From contig CM065801.1 of NCBI GenBank assembly GCA_033398695.1, positions 103,471,170 through 103,535,169 of the forward strand: 64,000 nucleotides of DNA. The letters are read 5' to 3'. Below the pieces are notes generated by a model, which saw nothing but the letters and a program-made list of their open reading frames with translations, was not told the origin of the DNA and did no database searches. Shown piece after piece: positions 1-12,190 of this stretch. Source of the stretch: Orobanche coerulescens. Its lineage: Eukaryota; Streptophyta; Magnoliopsida; Lamiales; Orobanchaceae. Position 1 is the stretch's first letter. Each line of letters opens with the position of its first letter. A program made the position numbers and the translations under genes.

Positions 1-331
1 TTAGCTCACGTTGTTAACGTACATAATAATTTCATACTTAGCCAATTTCAACTGTTACCGCCTGTCTCGACATACCGAAAACACATGCAGACATACTGAA
101 TACATATACTGGATCCAATAACATTCTTATACGATATACCCTATATCGAAAGTACGATAATATGATACACGATATCCTCAAATGCAACTGTTGACCAGAT
201 ACGATAATTATACCGATACTGACATCTCAGTCTTTTATTTATTTTATCCATACTGTACAGATTCCACACTGTACAATATAACTCGGATAAAATAATATCA
301 AACAACAATAGTAGAAATTCCGGATATTACA
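1..331 (-). repeat. Gypsy-0 3' LTR, partial
   Basis: Near-identical to 6292-6622. It ends at 331 in GGATATTACA. The next bases toward higher coordinates are the former 3' end of the interior, where the expected purine tract is degraded (TTCTACACCACTT on plus). The rest of this LTR lies outside the window. Confidence 0.9.
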
Positions 332-775
332 TTCTACACCACTTAAAATAAGTTTCGGCCTCGAAACTTGCAATCCGTCATAAAAACAAACAAACATACG
401 GTTCAACCAAAATATCCCAAAACCATCGTGACAACGATCAATCATCATCATTCTGAATAGCCAAAACCGCATACTTACAAATACGCAGGTCGACGATCTC
501 CGGAGATACTAGCAAGCGATCTCATTGTATAGCCTCAATACGCTTACAATCACAATTCCATGAGTCTCAACAAAATTATATCATCGTCAGATGAAATCAT
601 CTATCCGTGACAAATCCTGTTTGCCTGATCGCATGATCAAGTTCCAATTTCGATAAGACAAATAATATCCGATATATCTGTGAAACAACTGTTTAAAATA
701 ATGACAACCAATCTCGAAATATCGACACAAAATTCGGACACTTATACGATCATCAACAATGATCAACCAACAAAT

Positions 776-1000
776 TAACTGAGAATACCATCGACATGAT
801 AAATTCCAATACGACCAATCCAATGTTTAAAACATAACTGAGAATATCATCAACATGATAAACTCTAATATGACCAACCAGAGGTCAAAGCAGAATCGAG
901 AATATCATCATCATGATAAACTCTAATATTAACAACGAAGGAGCGATAATAATTAGGAATACCCTCACATGGTAAATTCCAATACGATACACACAGAACC
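776..1000. repeat. About 57-bp tandem repeat, four degenerate copies
   Basis: Four consecutive units share GAATA(C/T)C(A/C)TC.ACATG.TAAA(T/C)TC.AATA, starting near 778, 834, 895 and 950. The copies differ at many positions. The array lies inside the non-coding interior of Gypsy-0. Confidence 0.65.
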
Positions 1001-2861
1001 ACAGAAACAGATATACGAAAGAATAACATTCTCAAAACGACAAATCAATCACGTACTGTAGATCTCAATAAACATACCCAACTGGCGAACATTTCCCTCG
1101 GCATACGAACAACGAATCACAAATCGACGAACATACCAATTCATATAAGGAGTGGGAACGACCACTCAATATCCAAAACAACTAGCATGGGGTCACCATC
1201 CCCAAATTTACACTTACAAAGAAATCATTCAAAGATCGCTATGGTAAGATTGCGCTACTACCGCACCCATGGGCTCGCATAGCACGTATGTTCTGGTTTT
1301 ACAAAGTCCAAAGTTCCAAAATTATATTATGTGCATGATTCTACAACAAACGACATATTTCTCTTATCCGATAAATCAATCGATCAACCTTGCATAACCA
1401 AACGACCATACCAAGGTTCGGATCCCTATTCCTCGTTCCGCATCGATATATTATCCAGTCTGTGAGTCACACTCACAACTTCACCATGATATGTCATATA
1501 CACTAAATGCGTATGGTTATTAATCACATTTTCAAAACTAGTTTGAAATCACATGGTCTCGTCAAAAGACAAATTTTCGAAAATTCTTTCAAGAGTTTGA
1601 AAACTCAAAACATAAATTTTCGTAAAACCAAGAAATCAATTTTAAAAAATTAAATTGGCTCGCTGGTGCCAAGTTCTCGATAAAAACTCTTTTCGAATAC
1701 ACACGATTAAATAAAATGGAATTTATGAAAATGCTTGTGCATATCCATACTCCTGTATACCACTTCGGCTCGTCACCAATATCCACTGATATTCCATCGG
1801 AAAACCACACGATAGAGTTCCAAAATCTCAAATATAAACTCCGACTAAAAACTCCTTTCCACATATGACTCGCAACGTCAGTCATTAACCCATCCTGGAT
1901 CACCTTAAATATGATATGACAAAATATTGAAACGAATCAATACAGCGAAAGACTTCCCGAGAAGTTTCATTTGAACAAGTAAACCAAAGCCTCGAAAGGC
2001 GGAAATAACATAAGTAAACGATTGGTAAAGTGTTTTACAAATCTCGGGAGTTTCAAAAAACAATAAAAAAAACCTTTTGAAACATTAGGGTCTCAGCCCG
2101 TATCTCGTTCCACATTAGAAGAAGTTTAAAAAGTAGAAAACTCTTTTCGGACTCCAAGTCCTGAGTTACAAAACTATTTCAAAATCTATTGGGTCTCGGC
2201 CCAAAAATCATTTTCCGTAAAACATCCGTAAAACATTCATTTTGAAAAGTATTGTTTTCAAATGCTCAAAAGCAGTTCATATATCTCAAAATGAATTAAC
2301 ATGCTACATGTTCTTCTCAACAATCCATAGTCCTTCTCCCTGATACACAATTCCGTTCCAAAATCTAACCAACATATTGATTTCCAAAATCATAACTTCT
2401 CAAGATCATCAATCCTGTCCCAACTCTGTCACCTTATACTGTAATGCATAATATCTGTAACGCATATTATCTTTCTGAATCTCAAAACGTATCAACTTAG
2501 AACGGAAATAAATCTCAATGAAATTCAAAAATCCAAATACTTACAGATCGTGAAGCCGACGATTCCCCGTGATACTGGCACATGTCTAGACTCAGGAAAA
2601 TACTCGACACAGATATTTTCAAAACACACATTTGCCAAATCAGTTCGACTCAAGAACACAATACATCTCATTTCAGCGAATCTCATTAACACCATTTGGA
2701 AAGGTTTACAACAAACCCAGTACCACACTGGTAAATCACATAACGTACAAGCCTGAGTGAATACAAAAACTCACGGCTCTAGTATTAGTCAATCGGCAAC
2801 TCGAATGACGCAGCAAAACACGACCCAACTCGACCCAAATGCCTAGGTTTTCTCAACCTAA

Positions 2862-2873
2862 GCTCCGATACCA
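2862..2873 (-). other. Gypsy-0 primer binding site (initiator tRNA-Met type)
   Basis: On the minus strand this reads TGGTATCGGAGC, one base different from the common plant TGGTATCAGAGC site. It lies five bases from the LTR end at 2879. It fixes the element's strand and which LTR is 5'. Confidence 0.85.
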
Positions 2874-2878
2874 TATTC

Positions 2879-5800
2879 TGTAACACCCCAGAGCCGACCG
2901 GGAATATTACAGTGCCGTGGGCCCCGAGATGGAACCCACAAGGCTAAAAGAAATTTTCGCAAACATTTACAAACGCCCAAGAGGCTAACGACGGTATTAT
3001 CTTTAAAAATTCACAAAGACTTATAAAATCCATTTATCAAAAACCGTCGTAAAATTCATTTGAAATCGCAAGGCCAAACAGCCGATACTCAAAAGTTTAG
3101 AAAACGATTTCCAAAGTAACCCCAGTTACTAGATACCAAAAGAGCATTTCAACATACTCACGCAGTGGAAAAAGACCAACCATAAAGATACTCTAGCAGC
3201 GGAATACAAGAACCAATCAAGAAACTCAATGCACAAAACATGTCCTAGCCAGTATCCTCCGGGAAGCTCATCTCTTCACGACCGCTACAAGCTTGATACT
3301 CCAAGAACCTAAAAAGAAATCCCACGACGCGGTCAGCCATAATATCCAACAATGATAACCGTCACATCACATTAATAATTACATACCAATGAGAATACAA
3401 CATAAGAATACGACCAACGTAATCTCGCCGCCATAACTTTGCTTACTCAAGTAATTCTCATCAGAATAACCATTATCACATTTCACATCCTGTACTCGAT
3501 TAACCAATAAACTCGAACATAATATCTGTATTGTACCTCAAACAATACTCAAGATTCTTAAACTATCATAACCAACTCACGATACGAAAATATACCATTT
3601 CTGACCAATACGATCCATCGAATAATATCATCAAATCCCAAGACGATAACCGATTGTCCATCAAAGACAAATACCAAAGGAAATACGGAACATACCTCGA
3701 GATATGAAGTGCCACGACAATCATATCAGTCTAATCCGAGATCAGATCAATGCAATACGGACACGGTCCTAACACAAGACCTACAAATGCATACTCATAT
3801 GACCACGTCAATATGATCACAACAATAACAATCATGTATACTCAATGGAAATCCGACGATCCAGCGCCCTCAGCATAGATCCCTTTGTTGATCCTATCAG
3901 ATCAGCATAAAGTGGATAACCAACCATACACATATGAACAATAGCACATGATAAAATCAATGATTCGAATTCACAAGATTCCATCAACACAATACTGGTA
4001 ATCCAACGATCCAGCGCCCTCAGCATAGATCCCCATGATGATCCCGTCGAACCAACGCATGGTGGACATTCGATCCAGCGCCCTCAGCATAGATCCTCAT
4101 AATCCCATCGGATTATTTACACAACATAAACGACACAATATGCATACACATATGCAAATCAACACGTTCATCAACATGAACAACATAACATGCACGACAA
4201 CATGACAACTTACTAGGACGACTCCATGTTCAACAACATGAAGGAAAATGTACGAGACCAAAATAAATAACACTAAACCATAATCAATATGGAATACTTG
4301 CCCCGAGTCCTTCGGGAGCAACCTCGATGTCCAATCATCACCGACGATTATCCTCAATGCTCGGCGATCCAAACGTACAATGAAATATAGATACTCATAT
4401 CCTCGTCTTTACCATAATGTAACCTCGATACTCGAACATACCAATAACTGAGATAAAGCATATACATTATGATTTACCTCCCAGAATCGAAAGAACGATA
4501 TGCGATCCGAATACCCAAAGTTCACAATAATAATCATCGCCATATGCATTATAAACGAAATGAAACTGAAACCATTCATTAAATATTATAACTGAGCAAG
4601 TAATAACTTGCCTCGATACCGATACGATGATGATGAAGCCGCTACCAGTCACAATGCCTTCATCTACGGGCTCCTCGGCCCCGACCGAAGCAATTCACGA
4701 ACATACTCGAACATGACCGCAACATACGGTTATACTCACCGATCAATAATCTCAACCTATTGAAATAATCGATTAACATACAATCCGATAACAATCAATA
4801 ACCGACATAGCCAACCAATCAAACTCAACGGCTCAACAATACCTCGATCATACACAAAACTAAACAATACAACTCAAACCAATCAAACACGAATTCAAGA
4901 CAACACTACGATTCCCACATTCAATCTTAAATACTTACAAGTTTCCTCCTTGTATATTCGTAATAAAACCAATTACCGATTATCATCATCAATCCGGACA
5001 ATCCGATTAATTATAGATAATCATATTCCAAGAGTTCCACAACTTATTCCGAAATCACATTCAAAGTCCCCAAACGGCATAATCCGATGTGTTCTAACAT
5101 CTAAACAATCCTTATTCACAATTCAAGGTGTATGTAATCATGTTCTTCAACATATATACTTCTCATAACATCATGGATTACAACAAACTATCAAGAACAT
5201 CGAGATTACTACGATTCCATAATCATAACGACATAATCAAGGTATTTGATCATCAATTCATTATCTTCCCTTAACAAAATTCCCATAATTACCAAGAATA
5301 ATCACAACTCTATCAATTTCATCACCATTCATACGAAAACGTGTAGAATTTCCCAAGTTCTACTCATTGAGGCATTTCATCGAACACTTTGAAGGCATAA
5401 TCCAATTCAATCATTTTAACGAAGAAATACTCGAATTTGTTCCACAAAACTTCAAGGATAATGTATAATCTCAAGAATACAACAAGGTTCCATCAATAAT
5501 CTGAGTTAAAACGAATCAATTCGGCCAAATCATCAAGAAACTCCAAAACTATCCAAAACCAAGTGTTTAGGTGTTCTTACCTTCGATCCGGATGGAAGAT
5601 GATGTTAATCCATGATTCCAACTTCCAAAACATGTTGCTACATGATGTTCTTACTCAAATCCATCAACTTTGCTGAAGAAATCGCGAGAGGAACGAAGAA
5701 AAATGAAAAATGACAAGGGTGACTCGGTCCAGGCCTTATATAGGCCGAGACCTGCCGGCACGTTACGTACGTAACCGGCGGGTCCTTACGTACGTAGCCG

Positions 5801-6622
5801 GACGCGGCCTAACCTTCTGTCCATTTCGTTCGGCAGCCTTACGTACGTAACCGGCAGCTGCTTACGTACGTAACGGGCACTTACGGCCGTAACCGGACAC
5901 AGCCTTACGTACGTTATCAGCCAGTCCTTACGCCCAGCGAGTCACTGCCGACTGTGATCGGCCACCCCTGCGAGTCACTGCCGACCATGCTCGGCCACTG
6001 CAGGTCCTCTCGGCCACGACTCGGCCAGCCGCCCCGTAACGTACGTAACACTTATTCTGTTGCGTACGTAATACGTACGTTGACTTGCTACAGTATTATG
6101 GTCGTGTTACGTACGTAACACGTCCTGTATAACGTACGTAACACGTACGTTGACTCACCTGTCAACATCCTCCGCCGAAAGTTGCCGACACGGGTCCCAC
6201 CTGCCGACCATGACTCGGTCTTGTCCGATGCTCTCATTACGTACGTAATACCTTAGCCTTAACGTACGTAACCGTGCCAATCTTACGTACGTTAGCTCAC
6301 CTTGTTAACGTACGTAATAATTTCATACTTAGCCAATTTCAATCAAGTACCTTTGTCTCGACATACCGAAAACACATACAGACATACTGAATACATATAC
6401 TGGATCCAATAACATTCTTATATGATATACCTTATATCGAAAGTACGATAATCTGATACACGATATCCTCAAATGCAACTGTCGACCAGATACGACAATT
6501 ATACCGATACTGACATCTCAGTTTTTTATTTATTTTATCCATACTGTACAGATTCCACGCTGTACAATATAACTCGGATAAAATAATATCAAACAACAAT
6601 AGTAGAAATTCCGGATATTACA
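2879..6622 (-). repeat. Gypsy-0 5' LTR (about 3.74 kb)
   Basis: Begins TGTAACACCC and ends GGATATTACA in plus sense, so in transcript sense U3 is at the high-coordinate end. A TATA-like CTATATAAGG on minus lies at 5734-5744. U3 (5745-6622) is packed with ACGTACGT palindromes. The R/U5 side (2879-5730) holds short direct repeats containing GATCCAGCGCCCTCAGCATA near 3858, 4008 and 4072. No coding region is recognisable in it. Confidence 0.88.
5734..6320 (-). promoter_or_regulatory. Gypsy-0 U3: TATA box with palindrome array
   Basis: The TATA-like element at 5734-5744 is followed upstream, in transcript sense, by at least a dozen copies of TTACGTACGTAA or close variants (for example 5763-5774, 5839-5850, 5862-5873 and several between 6040 and 6310). 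Some variants have GGCC at the centre (TTACGGCCGTAA). The motif is a perfect palindrome with ACGT and GTAC cores. It could bind plant bZIP, NAC or SBP factors (family knowledge), but which, if any, is not shown here. Confidence 0.6.
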
Positions 6623-8002
6623 TAACAAGGGTCTTAATATTCTCAATTCGAACTTTAATTCAAATACGAATTAACAACGTTCCTTCTTGTCCATACTCGT
6701 AAGTTCATATTAAAATAATAATACTGATTATTATCATCAATCCGAACTATCCAAATATTTCAGTATTATGAATAATCATATTCCAAGATTAACCACAATC
6801 TTTTCGGATTCAACTTTCATATCGTAATTCGTATATAATTCAATAGTTCCTCAAGAATGTGAATTAATCCGTAATCAGATCCACTTAACATTACTTTGTT
6901 CATAATCATCAAGATAACATAGTCCAATGTGTTATCTAACCTCTAATCTATCATATTCCACTCATAGTCCGATCAATACATACATATAATCATCTTCTTC
7001 AACATACACTTCACATATCATCAAGAATCACAACAATACTACCATAACCGTCATCATACGAACTAAACAATGACAACAACATCAAGAATCCGAAAATAAA
7101 AAGGGGATTATCCAACATACCTCTTGAAGATGAACAACAAAATCAATCTCCTCAAGGATCAACAATATCTTCATATCTCCAGCTCCAAATCCATGCCATC
7201 AAGCTCATAATCAAGTTAGAAAAACAGAAAATCCATCTCGGAGGGTTGAAAGGCGAAAAACGAAGTGAAACTCTCCAAAATGATGAAATGACGGAGGTCT
7301 CACATATATAGACTTCCAATCGTTACGTACGTTAGACAACATACTTAACGTACGTAACATCCCTTACGTACGTTACCCCTCCGTGATAGCGTACGTAATA
7401 CTGATCCAGAGGTCACTGCCTCATTCCCATTCCATGGTTATATACGTAAGGCCAATGCCATAGCGTACGTAATACAGGTGTTGACTTGCAACAGTGATAC
7501 CTATTCAACGTACGTAATGGGCTACCCATAACATACGTAAAGCTCTAAGTTGACTCGCCTGTCCACATCTGCGCCGAAAGTTGCCAACACCGGGCCCACT
7601 CGTCTATCATAGCTCAGACATGTCCGATTCTCTTCATAACGTACGTTATGTACTCTACGTAACGTACGTTATGCTTGCATCTTTACGTACGTAAGCTCCT
7701 ACATTTAACGTATGTAATGGCTTTTATACTTAGTCATTTACAATTGCTCCTGCCTTTCGTCTCAATATACTTAATACGCATACTCATCCCAATAATATTC
7801 TCATATGATATCTGGTATCAAAATTAACACAACGTGATATACGATATCCTCAAATACAATTGTCGACCAACTACGTCAATTGTACCAATACAATTGTCTC
7901 AGTTCTTAATTTATTTTATCCATATTGTATTGATACCACACCATCCAGTATATCTCAGATAAAATAACGCGAAAAAATTATACTGAAAATCCGGATATTA
8001 CA
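6623..8002 (-). repeat. Relic Tekay-like LTR, truncated by Gypsy-0
   Basis: This stretch aligns with roughly 4930-6622 of the Gypsy-0 LTR at low identity: the same order of ATCATCATCAATCC-like sequence, a TATA-like ATATATAG near 7300, an ACGTACGT array at 7320-7720 and the terminus GGATATTACA at 8002. Its other end is missing because Gypsy-0 inserted into it. It is older and more diverged than Gypsy-0. Confidence 0.75.
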
Positions 8003-8530
8003 AATAGTGACTAGTTGGTGTCGATGAATATTAGCTTATCCATCGACTAGTCATTTGGCATTCATCAATTGCTTTATTATTCATCCGTTGAGAGTATTTC
8101 TTTGGCATCCGTTGATACTTCCTTATCTATGGATAGACTGATTATATCTGTTGACATTCACTTCACTTCTGAAAATTTCATAACTTAAAGTACTTGCAAT
8201 TTGTTATCCTATCTTCCACATCCATTGATAGGTCTTCAGATATATCCATCGAGTCTTGAACTTATTCTTGGCTTGAAGTACATCAGTTGATGCAGAACTA
8301 TTCAACTGATATACTTGAGATCTCTTGATTTGTTATTTTATCTGTTGATAAAATTATCAATTGATATGATAATGCCTTAGAAATTGTTAAGGACAACGCC
8401 ATCAATGACTAAGCTGCCCAATCAACAGATACTCCATATGGATGTTATCCATCGAGTGGTTAATTACAAATTTCAACAAGGTGAAATATTATCATCAAGA
8501 CTAACATATTTCCTAACGATTTACTTATTA
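8003..8530. repeat. Degenerate LTR-like segment with ATCCGTTGA-type motifs
   Basis: About a dozen variants of ATC(C/T)(A/G)TTGA or its complement are spread over 8035-8460. Such motif arrays occur in U3 regions of some plant Copia LTRs (recalled family knowledge). No LTR boundary, primer site or coding region can be placed, so this is only a probable LTR fragment. Confidence 0.35.
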
Positions 8531-9680
8531 AAAATTATAAATATTTGAAAACACAAAAAAAAATTATATAAAAACAGATGGATAGGTGCTATTTATTGAA
8601 TTTGATATAAAATTATATATATATATAATAAAGTATATAGATTAAATTATATGATGGTTATACTCCACTTCATTCATATTTACACAGATAAATTTATATA
8701 ATAATTTTTGATGAACAAATTATGTAAAAGTTTATTTTTAAAATTATATTTTATTTTAAAAATGATCGATAGTTAAATTTTGATTTAATTAATAAAACAA
8801 ATTTAAATAACAATGATATAATACAATGAAAATAAAAAAACATTAAAATTAAATAAAAATGAAATAAGAACAAGATTGTATTGAGGAAACCAAATAGAAT
8901 TTGAAAAGAAATATGATTTGAGAAGTAAAATAAAATTCAGTACATAGATTATTATTAAAATGGGTTTCATTTATTATAAAAGATTGATTAATTATTATAA
9001 TGGTGAGATTTTAATTAGTCTACATTTATATAGATAAGTTTGTGTAAATAATTGATAAAAAGACTATACAATAATATATTTTTAGATTATAAATTATTAG
9101 GAAAAATGATTAATAGTTAAAATTTTAATCTTATTAAAAAATAGATTTAGAAAATATCGATAAATATAATATAAATAAAATATATATATTAAAATCAAAT
9201 AAAATTTAATATGAATGGAATTGCAAGATAAAATGATAAATTATTAATAATAAAGAATAGGTTATTTTTTAAATCTCGTTTTTCAAATATCATTAAAAAA
9301 AGTTTGAAAATAATAAAATTTTATTTAAAAATTATTTGTGTGTATTATGGAAGGAGGTTCACTTATTAGTAAAAAATATAAATAACAAATAGTAGGTTAC
9401 TACTAAAATTTGGTACTTCACATACTATTAAAAAGAGTTTGAAATATAATAAAATTTTATTTAAAATTTATTGTGTGTATTATTGAAATGGGTTCACTTA
9501 TTAATAAAAATACAAATAAAAAATACACATGTGTAATAATTGGACTCTAATTAATATATATTTATACACGTAAATTTATGTGAAAATTTTATAAATAAAT
9601 TATATAAAAATATATTGTTAAATTCATTCATATTCATACACTTATACAGCTCTTATACGTTCAATTTACTCTCTAAAAAG
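8531..9680. other. Very AT-rich intergenic DNA with local duplications
   Basis: No coding region is visible. The sequence is dominated by A and T. A unit of about 133 bp is duplicated in tandem at about 9295-9427 and 9428-9560, sharing GTGTGTATTAT and GGTTCACTTATTA. Weaker repeats of a TTTATACA.ATAAATTTAT pattern occur near 8680, 9020 and 9560. It could be the AT-rich body of old non-autonomous DNA transposons, but no terminal repeats were found. Confidence 0.5.
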
Positions 9681-10635
9681 GCCAGATTAACTTATTCTCA
9701 CACTAAAGGTGAATCAGGGGATCATCCCTCGCATTCTTCTTCCTGCATGTCCGATCGATGTTGCTCGATGGAAATCTGGTTCTAACACATCCAAAGCTAG
9801 TATATCCAAATTGTTGTAAAGGCCAACTTGGCTCTTCATTTGGTAATTTAATACAAGTGGAATCTAAAGTCCACTCAGAATTACAATTGGAAAAGATATG
9901 CGAAGAACTGTTGAAAGTCATTTTTGTACGATTTAGACAAGAGTTAAATATCAAGTTGGTCATTGTATAATTAAAAAAATATTTAAGTCTATCATTGACA
10001 AATTCAACATCTCAAATTTAACATTTCTAAATCAAAATATACCAACTGATTACTAACATTGAAATATACAAATCTTTGTGTAGCTACAATCAATTTCTTT
10101 AATATAAATTTTGATAAAATAAAGTTTAAATATACTAAATACTAGAGTTGATATAAAATAATTAGTGAATAATTGATAAAAGAATCATATTGCAATTGAG
10201 AAGTTCAAACTTTCTGACATTAGTGGTCAAATAATACATTTCAAATTAATAGTATTAAATGTAAGACCTCAAATTTATTGGTAATAAATTTGACATTTCG
10301 ATAATAATATAGTGATCAACTTAATATTTAACACTACTGAGTTGGTGTATTGTCTTAATGAATGTATGAAATCAGAATCAGTTTTCCCTTCCTCACTTTC
10401 CATTACTGAAACTGTCAAAGTGATCAGAGCTGCAATTATTGAGCTCGGATTAAGAAAAATGTGAGACATATTAAGATGTCATTAGAAGAAAAAGAAATAA
10501 AGACAAAAATCCATTTACAAAGGAATCAGACAAGACATTGTATAAAAAATACCCTTTAATACCTATATTTTTCAAAATCAAACTCTAAATCTAAATTGAT
10601 TAGCAAGAGATTATATCATTCTATGAATCAATAGT
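9681..10635. other. Unassigned, possibly low-copy DNA
   Basis: This stretch resembles nothing else in the window and has a more balanced composition at 9690-9970 than its surroundings. Open frames exist on both strands there (70 codons plus, 86 codons minus), with no motif I recognise. It may be a host-gene fragment or an unrecognised repeat. The rest, to 10635, is AT-rich with no clear feature. Confidence 0.3.
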
Positions 10636-12126
10636 TGTTGGGAGTATGCCCTCGAATGCCACTCAGAGAATGTTGAGTGAGGGCATTGTACTTGTAATTA
10701 TGTAAATCACTAATATAAGGTAATTGATGTTTCTTTATTTACTGGTAGTTACTGGCATTCCTAACTCGTAAATATACATATAGAAACTAGTCCGTGTATT
10801 TGAGAGCAAAACGTCCACTCCTTATTGGATAAGGGGGTCGGCACTGGAAAGGTTTATAGCTCAAATACTTAATTGTTCGCAAGTCGATGAAACTTGACTG
10901 GGCGTTAAGTTTATGTGAAGACTTGTATGACGTGTTCTTTGAGATGGAGAGTGCCTGTCGAACACTAATGGTTAGTGGGAGCACACGTTATAGGTATGCT
11001 AATTGGATTAGTATACTCGAACCGACTCACCCTCGATTCGTCACATGGATTTCACTCCGGGACAGTCAATGACGGAATCGAAAGGTTGTGATAGATATTC
11101 GTGGTCCTTCGACTTGAGGATTTAGTAGGGATGTGCTTGTGACGTCAAGATTTTCATTAGAGTAGTTCGACCCTGCAAACCGGGAGGCGTAGTCAACCTC
11201 GACGTGCATCTTGATGGGCAAATAACAGGTCCTACTGAATACCAAGATAGAATTCTTTCTCCTGTTAGTGCACGGGTTATATGTCCTATGCGGTTATTGG
11301 CAGATGAGGTCATAAGTCTTTGGCCAAAGCATTGGAGCTAGTTGTATTGGATATACGAGAGCTCGATGATCTCGATTTGCATTAACGCATGCATAGCATC
11401 AAGTACAAATAGGGTTTGACTGACCGTGACCCTATAACTTGATCGGGACATGTGAAAGAAGGGTTTATATGTATACTGGTATTCACGACAGAATGGTTCT
11501 TGAATGATCCCAATCATTCATTCTCAGTTGGGGTACAGTGTAGGCCACCAGGCTGGCTAGGTGGTGCTACTACTCTTTGGTTCCTCCCATTACTGACTGA
11601 GACGGACCTACCGAGTCACGCAATAGGATTGACGACGGAATGAATCGAGCTTATTCTCTCATTATGAATATTAGATATTTGATATCTAATTTATTGGGAC
11701 ATTGGATATCTAAGTTGATTTATTGGATAAATTAATTTATGGCCTAATGAATTAAATAAATTACTTGGTGATTAATTTAATTCATAAATATAATTATTTT
11801 TTGGAGAAATTAATTATGTTATTATGTATTTGATATGATTAATTAATTGGATTAATTAATTAATATAAATACATCGAAACGAAATCAGAGTGTATCTGTT
11901 TGGACTTTCGGGAGTCCGAAACGAACCGAACTCGTCCGTTTTTCATCATGGCCGCCCCAACCCCTTCCACCCACTTTCCCATTGTCTTGTTGTTTCCTTT
12001 TTATATTATGGAACATGGCTTGTGGGGCAATAAATCATATGGTATGATTTGTTGTGCATGTGAGTGGAAATTGAATAAAGAGAGGAAGACTTCTCATCAT
12101 TCTCACTCTCCATTCATTTTGATTCC

Positions 12127-12190
12127 TACGTGAGAAAGAGAAAGAGAGAGAAAAGTTTTTTTTCAATGTCTTCTTCTTCATTTCATTTCA
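12127..12190 (+). repeat. 64-bp direct repeat, copy 1, flanking the insert
   Basis: Matches 14137-14200 with two mismatches. Both begin TACGTGAGAAAGAG and end TTTCATTTCA. Together they bracket the foreign 12191-14136 segment. A 64-bp duplication is too long for a transposase target site and fits break repair. Confidence 0.8.

Larger units (their letters stand above)
332..2878 (-). other. Gypsy-0 interior, non-coding
   Basis: No reading frame here matches gag, protease, reverse transcriptase or integrase, and the longest minus-strand open frame (1589-1903) has no recognisable motif. Next to the 3' LTR there is a short AAGTTTCG block in plus sense (near 350) that also sits at the pol end of the other Tekay elements here. 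The ends of a Tekay interior are thus kept while its coding core is gone. The bases near 475-520 and 2540-2585 are weakly similar to each other. Confidence 0.7.
1..6622 (-). mobile_element. Gypsy-0: non-coding LTR retrotransposon with very long LTRs (3' LTR cut by window edge)
   Basis: Positions 1-331 repeat 6292-6622 almost base for base, and both end in GGATATTACA, so they are the same end of two LTRs. The second LTR begins at 2879 with TGTAACACCC, directly next to a primer binding site at 2862-2873. Transcription therefore runs on the minus strand: the 5' LTR is 2879-6622, the interior is 332-2878, and the 3' LTR continues off the left edge. The LTR is about 3.74 kb and the interior only about 2.5 kb, with no gag or pol recognisable. 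LTR-end sequence and the repeats inside it resemble the Tekay-type Gypsy-2 in this window, so a Tekay-derived non-autonomous family is the likely identity (inference). Confidence 0.85.
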
